Under the pieces are notes generated by a model. It had not been told where the DNA came from. It made no database searches and was given only the letters and a program-made list of their open reading frames with translations. Below, piece by piece: positions 8,858 through 17,623 of a DNA stretch of 64,000 bases (positions are counted from its first letter, which is position 1; each line of letters opens with the position of its first letter). The position numbers were made by a program, and so were the translations under genes. The stretch is from CAWJPW01 sp963844845 (GTDB lineage: Bacteria; Acidobacteriota; Thermoanaerobaculia; Thermoanaerobaculales; Sulfomarinibacteraceae): NCBI GenBank assembly GCA_963844845.1, contig CAWJPW010000008.1, positions 496,001 to 560,000 of the forward strand. The letters are read 5' to 3'.

Positions 8858-9693
8858 CCGGCTCCACACCGTTCACCGACACAGAGCGTCGCCTGCTCGT
8901 CCAGGCACTCCTGGAAGCCCGCAGGAAGCTGGATGCGGCGACGTGGGAGCTCGATCGGCCCGATGGGCCGACCGCAGGGGAGCTCCGCTCCGCGGAAGAG
9001 GCATACGACCAGGCCCGCAGCCGTCTCGGCGGGCTCGTGGCGGTCTACGAGGCCCGGTTACCCCGCGTGGCCCTCTCGCGGAGTCCGTTCACCGGGCGAG
9101 TGCTCCCTTATCCAATCGACACCCTTGGCCTGGACGGTCCGTGGTGGGATTGCAACGATCCGGTCCGTCCCGAGGCGCTCCTGCCTCAGGGCGTCTTCGC
9201 CCTCGGGGGGGCCGTCGCCCTCGAGGGAGAGCTTCCCGACACGTCATTCAGCGTCAAGCCCGGACCCTCGGTGCCGTGGGTCTGCCCCAGAGTGCTGACC
9301 CTCCCCGGGATGCGGGCGGTAGTTTCCCAGATTCAGGTCGGCGCATACACCGCATGGCCGGTAGTCTACTTCAGTGCCCGACCGCTGCCGGACCAACCGG
9401 GGCTGGACACATGGGGCCTGAGCAACCACATGTCGCTCAATGAGGACGGCTCGTACTCCATCGAGAGTAGTTGGAGCCTCCCCTCGGACTATGACTATGA
9501 CCTGGCGCCGTGGATCCGCCGCGGAAGGCTCCTGTGGATCGCACCGGGCGACGAGAGCCTCGAGCTTCACGCCACGGTCTCCGACTGCCCCTACCTCGAC
9601 CTGCCCGGATCCCGTGACCCCGTGCTGCTCAGGAACGGACGCATGGAGAGCTGCCTGTTGGAAGACACGGGCGCGATGGGAGATGACCAATGA
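8854..9693 (+). CDS. Unknown soluble protein coupled to the cyclase-like gene
   Basis: A 279-residue protein that I do not recognise. An N-terminal amphipathic helical part (about residues 7-68) leads into a mostly beta-predicted region rich in Trp, Pro and Asp. SPFTGRVLPYPIDTLGLDGP precedes a WW pair near residue 92. No signal peptide or membrane helix is visible. The start overlaps the stop of the cyclase-like gene and its stop overlaps the next start. Immediate position after a toxin-like gene makes an immunity or chaperone role possible, but there is no direct evidence. Confidence 0.65.
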   Translation: MTGSTPFTDTERRLLVQALLEARRKLDAATWELDRPDGPTAGELRSAEEAYDQARSRLGGLVAVYEARLPRVALSRSPFTGRVLPYPIDTLGLDGPWWDCNDPVRPEALLPQGVFALGGAVALEGELPDTSFSVKPGPSVPWVCPRVLTLPGMRAVVSQIQVGAYTAWPVVYFSARPLPDQPGLDTWGLSNHMSLNEDGSYSIESSWSLPSDYDYDLAPWIRRGRLLWIAPGDESLELHATVSDCPYLDLPGSRDPVLLRNGRMESCLLEDTGAMGDDQ

Positions 9694-10880
9694 CCACGCA
9701 CGATGGGACGCTGCTCCAGCTCTCCGCTGACGATCTGGGTCCGTTCTTCGTCGACCGCTTCGGCTCCCGGCCCACGGCGGTCTCGCCGGTGGGAGAGCTT
9801 CTGCTCGGCTACGAACCGGGGACGGGGACCCTGAGCCCCGCCGGCGCCGAGGCGGCCGAGATCGAGGTGGCGGAGGACCTGGCCCGGATCGTGACCGATC
9901 CGAAGCTCGTCCTGGTCACGCAGGTCGGCGCCGGACCGCAGCCCATCGTCCGGACCGTGACGGTTCACAACCCCGCCTGCCATGAAGACGCCTTCGTCAG
10001 TGCCACGACGTCGTTCGAGGGAGCTGTCGTCTTCGAGTGGCACGCAAGCCCCTGGCTCTTCCTCGCCCGCTGGCTGGACCGGGCGGCCGGGAGCGCGGAG
10101 GAGGACGTCCCGAACCTCATTCCGCCTCCCACCGACCCCGTCGAGATGCTCCTGATGCTCCACGCTGCGGACCTGTTCCGCCGAACCGAGCTGGAGAACC
10201 AGCTCGACGCCGTCAACCATGCACAGCCAGGAGCCGTGACTCCGGAGATCTTCGCTGCGACCTGGAAATCGTCCATCGAGTCACGGGATCCCCGTTGGCT
10301 CCTGCCCGCGTACCTGCTCATGATGCCGGACGCCGGGCTCGAGGGAGCGTCCCTCGATTCCCCGGAGCAGCTCGAGGCGCTCGGTCGCCGCGGATTCCTG
10401 ATCCCCGCGTCGGACGACGAAGGGCATGACCTTCTCGCCTTCGGCGAGGCCGGCCGCCTGATGGGGACGGAGTTCATGCGTCTGTGGGCGGGGGCCGCGG
10501 GTTACCAGGCCATGATCGCCGGACGAGACGGCCTCGACCCTGTGGCCTCCGGCTTCCTGGCGACCACGGCCCTGACCCATCACCTGTTTCTCCTCGAGGA
10601 GGACGAGAGCCAGGGGCCGTTCGTCAACCACCAGCCACTGACCAGGTCCGCACTCGAGACGACGATGGCCCAGCTCATGGCCCGCTTCCTGGCCCTCGCT
10701 GCAAGCGCCGGTCAGGAGCACGCGCCCGCCCCTCCCCCGATACCGGTCGTGGCGGCGGAAAGTACAGAGCCTCCCCGGGCGGCACAGAGTACCGCCGGGG
10801 CCGGGTTCTGCACCGCATGTGGCCAGCCCCTGGTCGCGGAGGCACTGTTCTGCGGCCACTGTGGGCACAAGGTCGAATGA
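9690..10880 (+). CDS. Unknown protein with a C-terminal zinc ribbon
   Basis: 396 residues. The main part (about 1-330) is helical with no recognised motif. After a Pro/Ala-rich linker, residues of about 370-394 form a treble-clef-like zinc ribbon with spacing CxxC-x10-CxxC (CTAC...CGHC). A similar ribbon opens the next gene, which hints that the two products share a partner or assemble together. It is coupled by ATGA to the preceding gene. A function cannot be assigned. Confidence 0.65.
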   Translation: MTTHDGTLLQLSADDLGPFFVDRFGSRPTAVSPVGELLLGYEPGTGTLSPAGAEAAEIEVAEDLARIVTDPKLVLVTQVGAGPQPIVRTVTVHNPACHEDAFVSATTSFEGAVVFEWHASPWLFLARWLDRAAGSAEEDVPNLIPPPTDPVEMLLMLHAADLFRRTELENQLDAVNHAQPGAVTPEIFAATWKSSIESRDPRWLLPAYLLMMPDAGLEGASLDSPEQLEALGRRGFLIPASDDEGHDLLAFGEAGRLMGTEFMRLWAGAAGYQAMIAGRDGLDPVASGFLATTALTHHLFLLEEDESQGPFVNHQPLTRSALETTMAQLMARFLALAASAGQEHAPAPPPIPVVAAESTEPPRAAQSTAGAGFCTACGQPLVAEALFCGHCGHKVE

Positions 10881-10964
10881 TCGAAGGACGCAACCCGTGA
10901 GGAGTACGGCGCGGGACGATCGCTGATCCCGACGGACTCCGCGCCGGGGCGCTTGGGAGTCAAG

Positions 10965-12200
10965 ATGCAGCAATGCCCGGGTTGTGGACGAGACGTGAAG
11001 GACGGCCTCAAGTTCTGCGTGTGGTGTGGCGCTCCGCTCGGAGAAGCCGGTGGCGCATCATCGGTAGAAGCCGAGGCCCCGGCGACAGGAACCCCCGCAC
11101 CTCCTCCGCTGCCCGACCCCGAGGAGCGGGGCGCCAAGGCCGGGAGCACGCCCCGAGTGGGGGCTCCCGAGGTGAGGGCTTCTCGACAGGCAACGGATCC
11201 CGTCTCCGAGCATGAACGTGCAGCGCCGACGGGCCCGAGCAGGCGGCCCCACCTGATCGCTGCTCTCGGGATTCTGATCGTGGTTGTCGGGGTCGCGGGG
11301 TGGGTCTTCTTGAGTCCTGCAACGGGTGGACCGGACGAGACACTCGAGACGTCAGCCGAGGTGGGGGAGAGCAGCCGCTTGGAGGATCCGACGGCGGCTT
11401 CAGCGGCGGACGAAGCACCCGAAAGCGGCGACGATCAGAGTGGAATGACGGTGTCCGGCCAGGCGCACGAGAAGGCTGCTCCGAAGAGTACGAAGCGGAA
11501 GACGGTCCGTGCACCCTCGCCGTCGCCGGTCGCGACACCGCGGTCCCAGACTCCCCCGAGCGGCATGATCGACAGGAAGATCGATGTCTCGGAGTTGCCG
11601 AAGTGGCCGGCGCCCGCCGCCATCGTGTATGCCGGGAAGGAGCTTCGGGGAAGAAGCCAGACGTTCCCCGTGGGTGCGGTCCCACACCTGAGGGGCACAC
11701 AGCTCGGTGACAACGCGGCCTCCAGCCTCGACGTGGTGGGTGGTGCGCACCTGACGCTTTACCTCAAGCCGGACTATGTGGGACGCAACGAGACCTTCGT
11801 CGCGAAGGTCCAGAGCCTGAAGAACAGCACGATCCGCAACAACCGCGCTTCGTCGCTCAGGGTCGACCCCCCCAGCGTGGGTCCGATCGTCTGGAAGTCG
11901 GGACCGGTGTACTCGCTGGGCCTCACCTTCGAGATCGAGCGCGGGCAAGACGGTCTCGTGGTGCTCTACGGCGGGGAGAAGACCGCCACCTACGTTTCTC
12001 CGGCGCTGGTCTCCCATGAAGGTGCCGGGCTGGAGATGTTGCTCCAAGGGCGAGCTGCCGTCAAGAAAGCTCTGGGGCTGCCTGTGACGAGAGGCGTGAG
12101 GCTGCAAGACGGTGAGCTGGCGGTCCAGCTCTTCGAGCACGGGGTGCTGGCGTATGCCCCAGGATCGGAGCGGGGCTGGTACCGCGTCGATGCGAGGTGA
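10965..12200 (+). CDS. Zinc-ribbon, single-TM protein with a beta/gamma-crystallin-like domain
   Basis: 411 residues from the ATG at 10965, with GGAG just upstream; a TTG at 10953 is a weaker alternative. Domain order is an N-terminal zinc ribbon (CPGC then CVWC within the first 25 residues), one transmembrane helix at about 96-117, a Ser/Thr/Pro-rich linker to about 205, then a domain at about 215-310. Its two repeats (GRSQTFPVG...DNAASSL and GRNETF...NNRASSL) match the beta/gamma-crystallin signature, a fold often used for calcium binding. The last 100 residues are unassigned. The topology places the ribbon inside and the crystallin domain outside the cytoplasm. It lies 84 nt after the previous gene and probably closes the operon. 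Confidence 0.7.
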   Translation: MQQCPGCGRDVKDGLKFCVWCGAPLGEAGGASSVEAEAPATGTPAPPPLPDPEERGAKAGSTPRVGAPEVRASRQATDPVSEHERAAPTGPSRRPHLIAALGILIVVVGVAGWVFLSPATGGPDETLETSAEVGESSRLEDPTAASAADEAPESGDDQSGMTVSGQAHEKAAPKSTKRKTVRAPSPSPVATPRSQTPPSGMIDRKIDVSELPKWPAPAAIVYAGKELRGRSQTFPVGAVPHLRGTQLGDNAASSLDVVGGAHLTLYLKPDYVGRNETFVAKVQSLKNSTIRNNRASSLRVDPPSVGPIVWKSGPVYSLGLTFEIERGQDGLVVLYGGEKTATYVSPALVSHEGAGLEMLLQGRAAVKKALGLPVTRGVRLQDGELAVQLFEHGVLAYAPGSERGWYRVDAR

Positions 12201-12281
12201 CCCGGTCCCCGCCCGAGACCCGCCCCCCGCCACGCCCCTGTCCCTCGGTGGGGTGCGAGCTCGGGGAGCACCTCACGACGG

Positions 12282-12515
12282 CTACCCGGCGACGCGGCTC
12301 CGGACGCAGGCGTAGAGCTCGGCAACCGTGCTGAGGTCGGGAAGCTCGGCCTCCTCGATGCGGATCCGGTAGCGCTCCTCGACGGCGGCGATGATGCTGA
12401 CCACCTCGAGTGAGTCGGCCCCAAGGTCCTCGATGAGGCGGTCCTCCGGCGAGACCTTCTTCCGGCCGAGCTCCTCGGCGACGAGTCGCTCGATGTCGCC
12501 GATCGTCACGTCCAT
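12282..12515 (-). CDS. Acyl carrier protein
   Basis: A 77-residue acyl carrier protein of standard size with the phosphopantetheine attachment motif GADSLEVV; the serine is near residue 36. It carries acyl groups as thioesters. A GAGGAG site upstream of the ATG lies inside the end of the neighbouring acyltransferase gene, only 3 nt away, so the two are cotranscribed. Because it is separate from any fatty-acid synthesis genes, it is more likely a dedicated carrier for the acyltransferase than the housekeeping AcpP. Confidence 0.92.
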   Translation of the reverse strand: MDVTIGDIERLVAEELGRKKVSPEDRLIEDLGADSLEVVSIIAAVEERYRIRIEEAELPDLSTVAELYACVRSRVAG

Positions 12516-12518
12516 GGC

Positions 12519-13844
12519 TCACTCCTCCTCTGCCGCCGCGCACAAGGTCGCGACGATTTCGTCGGCGATCGCCTGCGCGCGGGGACGATCCATGTCGCCT
12601 TCGAGATAGACGCCGTCGAGCTGCAGCCTGCCGTTCAAGAGCCTCGCCGCCGCCGTGTACTCCGGGCCGAGCTCGAAGTTGGCGACGAAGGCGTGCAGAC
12701 CGCGCAGCTCGATGACCCCGAAGCGCCGATCGAGGCGGTCGACGCCGCTGTAGCTCACGGCGGCGGCGGCCATCCTCTCGGTCCGCCGGCGGAGCAGGGT
12801 GCGCATCACCCACTCGGACATCCACAGGGCGCCGAAGGTGTCCCCACGGCGTCCGCCGAGTGCGACCTGACGGCTGATCTCGCGGGCGAGCTCCCAAAAC
12901 GACGTCGCGGGCGACATCCGGGCGGTGTAGCGCAGCATGACGAGATAGGCGCCGAGGGCGCTGTCGGTCACCGGTGGCACCACGTGGGGTCGGAGATCGG
13001 CGAAGGTGACGTACCGTAGCGCCGCCGCGCCGCCGCCGTAGAGCTGCCGGTTCACGGCAAGGAGGAACGCGGCGGTGAGGGCGCCGTTGACGGTGACCCG
13101 CCGCCGCCGGGCGGCCCGGGCGAGCGCCGACGTCGCGTCGTCGGAGAGCACCATGGGCAGCACGCGGCAACGGGTGTCCCGGGGGACGGGCGGCCGCCGT
13201 GCGCCCCGGGTCCGGAACCGATACGTCACCTCGTCTGCGAGCTGGCGGGCGAGAAAGCCCGCCAGCCGCCCGCGCCCGCGCAGCCCTCTCCAGCGGGGCG
13301 GAAAGCGTCGTTCGGCCGGAGGCAGGCCGGCGTCCTCCGCCGCTGCCGGCACGCCCGCTTCCGGCGCCTGACCCGGCGCCGCGCCGCACTCGCCGAGGAG
13401 CTCCTCAAGCAGGGCGTATCCCGAAACGGCGTCCATCGCCGCGTGGTGGAAGGTCAGGATGATCTCACCGGGAGCGTCGCCGGGCCCAGGGTCACCACGC
13501 ACGGAAGGCTCCAGGTAGGTGCACCGCAGCAGGGGGCCCGTCGCGGCGTCGAGGGGCTCGTTCAGCTCGTCTTCGGCGATGCCGACCCAGCTCTCCTCGG
13601 CCTTCCGCTCGAGGACGCGCAGGGGGATCGGCGGCGCTCCTTCCGGCTCGAACCAGAAGCGTCCGGCGCGCTCCACGATCCTCACCCCGAGAAGCGGGTG
13701 GCGCCGCTGCACGACGGCGAGCGCGGCGGCGAGGCGCTCCGCCGACGGCCCGTGATCGACCTGCAGGACCACGACCACGACGAAGGGCGCGTGGAGGTTG
13801 GTCAGGGTCGCGGCGGTCTCGAACCTTCCAAGCTCACGGCGCAT
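12519..13844 (-). CDS. Condensation/acyltransferase-superfamily enzyme (HHxxxD)
   Basis: A 441-residue protein of the CoA-dependent acyltransferase/NRPS condensation superfamily. The catalytic motif is FHHAAMDAVSG, with H133, H134 and D138; the usual glycine after Asp is replaced by Ala, which is seen in stand-alone members. Such enzymes form ester or amide bonds from acyl thioesters. The ACP encoded immediately downstream is the likely acyl donor. The substrate and product are unknown; a lipid or small acylated metabolite is plausible. The gene is divergent from a radical SAM gene, with 41 nt between starts. Confidence 0.82.
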   Translation of the reverse strand: MRRELGRFETAATLTNLHAPFVVVVVLQVDHGPSAERLAAALAVVQRRHPLLGVRIVERAGRFWFEPEGAPPIPLRVLERKAEESWVGIAEDELNEPLDAATGPLLRCTYLEPSVRGDPGPGDAPGEIILTFHHAAMDAVSGYALLEELLGECGAAPGQAPEAGVPAAAEDAGLPPAERRFPPRWRGLRGRGRLAGFLARQLADEVTYRFRTRGARRPPVPRDTRCRVLPMVLSDDATSALARAARRRRVTVNGALTAAFLLAVNRQLYGGGAAALRYVTFADLRPHVVPPVTDSALGAYLVMLRYTARMSPATSFWELAREISRQVALGGRRGDTFGALWMSEWVMRTLLRRRTERMAAAAVSYSGVDRLDRRFGVIELRGLHAFVANFELGPEYTAAARLLNGRLQLDGVYLEGDMDRPRAQAIADEIVATLCAAAEEE

Positions 13845-13885
13845 TGACAGATGGTAGCAGCCTGGCCGCGTGCTAGGGTACCGTC

Positions 13886-15307
13886 ATGGCGACGAGCCCA
13901 GCGGCCGGTGCCGGCCATCGACGCGTCGAGGAGATCGACGCCTACATCGAAAAGCACCGCCTGCGCCGGCAGGGCAACAAGGTCCTGCACGGCTACCCGC
14001 CCCCCCTCCTCTGGCGGGAGCGGGCGGTGCCGGTGGACGAGGTCATGGCCCTCCGCCGGCGGACGGCGGCCGCCGTGCCCAAGCGCCTCATCCTCTACGT
14101 GGCGACACCCTACTGTCTGCCCACGCGCCCCGAGCGCTGCGGCTTCTGCCTCTTCCCCAGCGAGCTGTTCCGCAACCGGGCGCAGCTCGACGAGTACCTG
14201 GGCTACCTCGAGCTGGAGGGGCGCCTCTACGACGGCCACTTCGACGACGCCGCGCTCGACGGCGTCTACTTCGGCGGCGGCACCGCCAACCTCTACCCGG
14301 CCGACCGCTACGAGCGCCTCCTCGGCCTGGTCCGCAGGGTCCTGGGAGCGATTCCGCCGGGCACCGAGGTCACCCTCGAAGGGATCCCGCAGCTCTTCAC
14401 CCGCGACAAGCTCGCGGCGATGAAATCCGCCGGCGTGACAAGGATCAGCATCGGTGTTCAGCAGCTCGCCGACGACCTGATCGCGTTGAGCGGGCGCCGA
14501 CAGCGCGCCGATCAGGTGCTCCGGGTCATCGAGTGGTGCCGCGAGCTCGAGCTGCCCGCGAGCGTCGACCTGATCTTCGGCTGGCCTCGCCAGACCGTGG
14601 AGCGGATGCTGGACGACCTGCGCGTGCTGGTGGCCACGGGCATCGGTCACCTGACCCACTACGAGCTCAACGTCGCGGGACGGTCGGTCTTCGCCCTCGA
14701 GCGCGGCGACGAGCTGCCGTCGCGCGACGAGAACCTCGAGATGTACAGGGCTGCCAGGGACTTTCTCTCTCAAGCCGGCTACCGGCAGCGGACCGCCTAC
14801 GATTGGCAGAGGAGCGGGGACGACCTGCCCGCCGGCTATCGCTTCGAGGAGAGCTGGCACCGTCCCCTGCGCTCGCCCGCAACCGGTGGGATCTCGGGCG
14901 TCGAGATGTGGGGCTGGGGCTTCGCCGGCGTCTCCAACTACCCCGGCTCTCCCGACACTCCGGGGTGGACCTGTCTCAACCATACCCGGCTCGACCATCA
15001 CTTCGCCTGCCTCGATGAAGGCCGGTTCCCGGTCGAACGGGGGTACCACTACGGCGAGCTCGATCTCCGCCTCAACGTCCTCTTCCAGATGCTCCACGGG
15101 ATGAGTGTCGAGCGAGGCGAGTACCGGCGTCTGTTCGGAGTCGACCTCGTCGCGGAGCACGCCGCAACGTGGGCGGCCCTCCGGCGCCGGGAGTGGATCG
15201 AGGTGGATGACGCCCGAGTGGTCCTGACCGGGGATGGCGTCTTCCATACGCCGCTGATCCAGACGCTGCTCGCGCGCTCGGCGACGAGAGCCGGAGAGAC
15301 CTCCTGA
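13886..15307 (+). CDS. HemN/HemW-like radical SAM protein with atypical cysteine spacing
   Basis: A 473-residue radical SAM enzyme of the coproporphyrinogen-oxidase-like branch. The presumptive 4Fe-4S ligands are C77, C85 and C88, a Cx7CxxC arrangement instead of the family's Cx3CxxC. The SAM-binding YFGGGTANLY motif and the SIGVQQ strand are typical of HemN/HemW. A C-terminal winged-helix-like region is present. Its position beside an acyl carrier protein and an acyltransferase suggests a role in a small biosynthetic locus; heme biosynthesis is unlikely. HemN-like methyltransferases and cyclopropanases occur in natural-product clusters. A start further upstream is not available. Confidence 0.85.
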   Translation: MATSPAAGAGHRRVEEIDAYIEKHRLRRQGNKVLHGYPPPLLWRERAVPVDEVMALRRRTAAAVPKRLILYVATPYCLPTRPERCGFCLFPSELFRNRAQLDEYLGYLELEGRLYDGHFDDAALDGVYFGGGTANLYPADRYERLLGLVRRVLGAIPPGTEVTLEGIPQLFTRDKLAAMKSAGVTRISIGVQQLADDLIALSGRRQRADQVLRVIEWCRELELPASVDLIFGWPRQTVERMLDDLRVLVATGIGHLTHYELNVAGRSVFALERGDELPSRDENLEMYRAARDFLSQAGYRQRTAYDWQRSGDDLPAGYRFEESWHRPLRSPATGGISGVEMWGWGFAGVSNYPGSPDTPGWTCLNHTRLDHHFACLDEGRFPVERGYHYGELDLRLNVLFQMLHGMSVERGEYRRLFGVDLVAEHAATWAALRRREWIEVDDARVVLTGDGVFHTPLIQTLLARSATRAGETS

Positions 15308-15559
15308 GGGCATGCGCACGAGCGCCCGGCATGACGTCGTGCCGAGCTTCTGCGCAGTCGATCCTCAGTGATCATCGGCGCCGAGCACACGGGCCGGCGA
15401 GCGGTGGGTGGGCGGGGCGCCCACCTCATGCGTCGTAGAGGTGATGCGCTGACCCATGCCGGACGGCAGATCGTTGTTCGTCCTCGCCACTCGACCCACC
15501 CCGATGGCCCAATGACGGGCACCTCTCGTGAGGACAGATCCGCGGTGGCCGCCCCTGCG

Positions 15560-17623
15560 CTACTGAGGCCTGACGACCTTCGCCCTGGAGATGTGGTCAC
15601 CGACGATCTTCCGGAGGGCGGCCACGCCGATGGGTTTCTCGACGATTCTGTTGTCGAGCTTGCTCAAGTAGTCCCGGGCTCGTGGCGTGAAGGCCCCGCC
15701 GGTGACGAAGATGACCTGCTCGGCCAACCGTGGCTGCCCTTCGGCGAGCCACCTGTGGAGGTCCATTCCGGTGATGTCGGGCATCATCATGTCGCACAGG
15801 ATCAGGTCGAATGCCTGGTCCGCTTCGAGAATCTTCATGGCCTCCGCTCCGCTTGAAGCCAGCACGGTCTCATAGTCGCTCAACACTTCCGACATGGCGA
15901 ACCGTATCGATGGGTCGTCATCGATGATCAGGATGCGCCCTCCGATGCCGGAATCTGCCGTGGCTGCAGGAGGCGTGTCGGGCGCCGCTGGCTCTTCATG
16001 GCCGGCGGGAAGTCGAATGGTGAATCTCGTGCCCGCGCCGACCTCGCTGCTGACCTGGATCGTCCCGTGGAAGCCCTCCACGATGCTCTTGGAGATGGCC
16101 AGGCCCAGGCCGGAGCCGACGCCGACCTTCTTGGTGGTGAAGAAGGGCTCGAAAATCTTGTCCATGTGCTCGGGTGCGATGCCAGAGCCGGTATCCCGAA
16201 CCTCGGCGCACACCTCGTCGCCTTCCGCCCAGGTCGTCACTCGAATCTCGTTGCTCTCCACGTCGCCTTCGGCGATGGCGTGGGTGGCGTTGATGATGAG
16301 ATTGAGGAAGACCTGGGAGAGCCGACCTTCATTGGCCAGGACCGTGGGGGTCCCGGCGAGGTCCCTCACCAGGCGAGCTCGGTACTTGACCTCGTTGTAC
16401 GCCATGTTGAGCGCAGCGTCGATGACATGCTCCAGGTTGACCGGAACCAGCTGATCCTGCTCGACCCGGGAGAAGGTGCCGAGACTGCGGGCGATTTCGC
16501 GAATGCGGTCTGTTCCTCCGAGGGCGTCCTTGAGACGAGCTAAGACGTGGTCAAATGCTGCCGCGTTCAGCTTCTCGCCCGAATCACCGACCACGTCTTC
16601 CAGAATCGCCGGATCCACCAGGTCGTCGAGCCGCGCCCGGAGTCGGCGCATCGCATCGAACCGATCTGGCAGAGTTTCGGCCAGGGTCTCCAGGTTGAAG
16701 AGAACGTACGACAAGGGGTTGTTGATCTCGTGTGCCACGCCGGCGGCGAGCATGCCCATGCTCGACAGGCGGTCGGCCTGGGCGAGCTGAGCCTGCAGGT
16801 TACGTTTCTCTGTCACGTCCCGGAAGCCCGCGACGAACACTCGGTGGCCGTCGTACATCATGCTCGCGCCGCCAATGTCAGCATGGAAGATCGCGCCGTC
16901 CTTGCGCTTCACGGCGACGGCCTCTCCGAGGCTATGTGCTCCCTCGGCCTGACGGGCGAATGCCTCCTCGATCTCGCGCATCGCCTCAGGAGGATGGATG
17001 TCGGCGATGGTGAGTTCTGTCAACTCGTCCGACGTGTAACCGAGGAGCTCACACAAGGCCTTGTTGCCCAGAACGAGCTTACGAGTCGCTGCGTCGACCA
17101 GCAGGACCCCGTCGGTGGTCGCGTCGAAGACGAGGCGGAAGCGCTCCTCGCTGGCCAGCAGCTCCAGCCGGGCCCGTTCTCCATCGGTGATGTCCTGCGC
17201 CGTTCCGAACATCTTGACGACCTTACCCGCATCGTCCAGCATGGCCGATCCGATCGCACGCATCCATCCCGACGGTTGGTCGGGCCTGAGGATCCGGAAG
17301 ACGAGATCGAAGGACTCTCCGTTCTCGAAGCCGGCACGCACGGCCGCATCGAGGAGCGGCCACTCCTCCGGATGAACGATCGTCCCGTGACGGGTGAACG
17401 ATGGTTCCGCCGTGCCGGGCTCGAGCCCGAAGATCCGGAAGATCTCGTCGGACCAGACCGGCGTTCCATCATAGGCATCCAGCTCCCAGTGCCCGATGTG
17501 TGCGACCCGCTGGGCGAGCTTGAGCTGCGCCTCACTCCTTCGCAGGGCCCCTTCCGCGTGCTTGCGGGTGGCTGAGATCGCGACAGCTCGCGTAGGTTTC
17601 ACCGGTCGGCAGGAGCACGGCAT
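15560..17623 (-). CDS. Hybrid histidine kinase, C-terminal part (PAS-PAS-HisKA-HATPase-REC), split by frameshift
   Basis: Open frame of 687 codons whose first about 12 codons are probably not native. Coding sense begins at about 17587 with the linker ISATRKHAEGALRRSEAQL that normally joins a PAS domain to the next one. Two PAS domains (about residues 30-150 and 155-275) follow, then a HisKA H-box in AHEINNP, an HATPase_c domain with N, G1 and G2 boxes, and a C-terminal receiver with the phospho-acceptor in LCDMMMPD. The upstream frame at 17532-19175 ends exactly where this one becomes meaningful, so both are halves of one kinase of roughly 1,200 residues. As written, this half lacks a convincing start of its own. 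Confidence 0.85.
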   Translation of the reverse strand: MPCSCRPVKPTRAVAISATRKHAEGALRRSEAQLKLAQRVAHIGHWELDAYDGTPVWSDEIFRIFGLEPGTAEPSFTRHGTIVHPEEWPLLDAAVRAGFENGESFDLVFRILRPDQPSGWMRAIGSAMLDDAGKVVKMFGTAQDITDGERARLELLASEERFRLVFDATTDGVLLVDAATRKLVLGNKALCELLGYTSDELTELTIADIHPPEAMREIEEAFARQAEGAHSLGEAVAVKRKDGAIFHADIGGASMMYDGHRVFVAGFRDVTEKRNLQAQLAQADRLSSMGMLAAGVAHEINNPLSYVLFNLETLAETLPDRFDAMRRLRARLDDLVDPAILEDVVGDSGEKLNAAAFDHVLARLKDALGGTDRIREIARSLGTFSRVEQDQLVPVNLEHVIDAALNMAYNEVKYRARLVRDLAGTPTVLANEGRLSQVFLNLIINATHAIAEGDVESNEIRVTTWAEGDEVCAEVRDTGSGIAPEHMDKIFEPFFTTKKVGVGSGLGLAISKSIVEGFHGTIQVSSEVGAGTRFTIRLPAGHEEPAAPDTPPAATADSGIGGRILIIDDDPSIRFAMSEVLSDYETVLASSGAEAMKILEADQAFDLILCDMMMPDITGMDLHRWLAEGQPRLAEQVIFVTGGAFTPRARDYLSKLDNRIVEKPIGVAALRKIVGDHISRAKVVRPQ

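Noticed and set aside
13844..13879. TTGACA with TAGGGT as the promoter of the radical SAM gene
   Set aside because: The spacing is 24 bp, too long for a sigma70 promoter, and the TTGACA overlaps the divergent start codon.
15325..15348. Imperfect palindrome CGGCATGACGTCGTGCCG as a terminator
   Set aside because: Short stem without a T-tract between convergent genes; not convincing.
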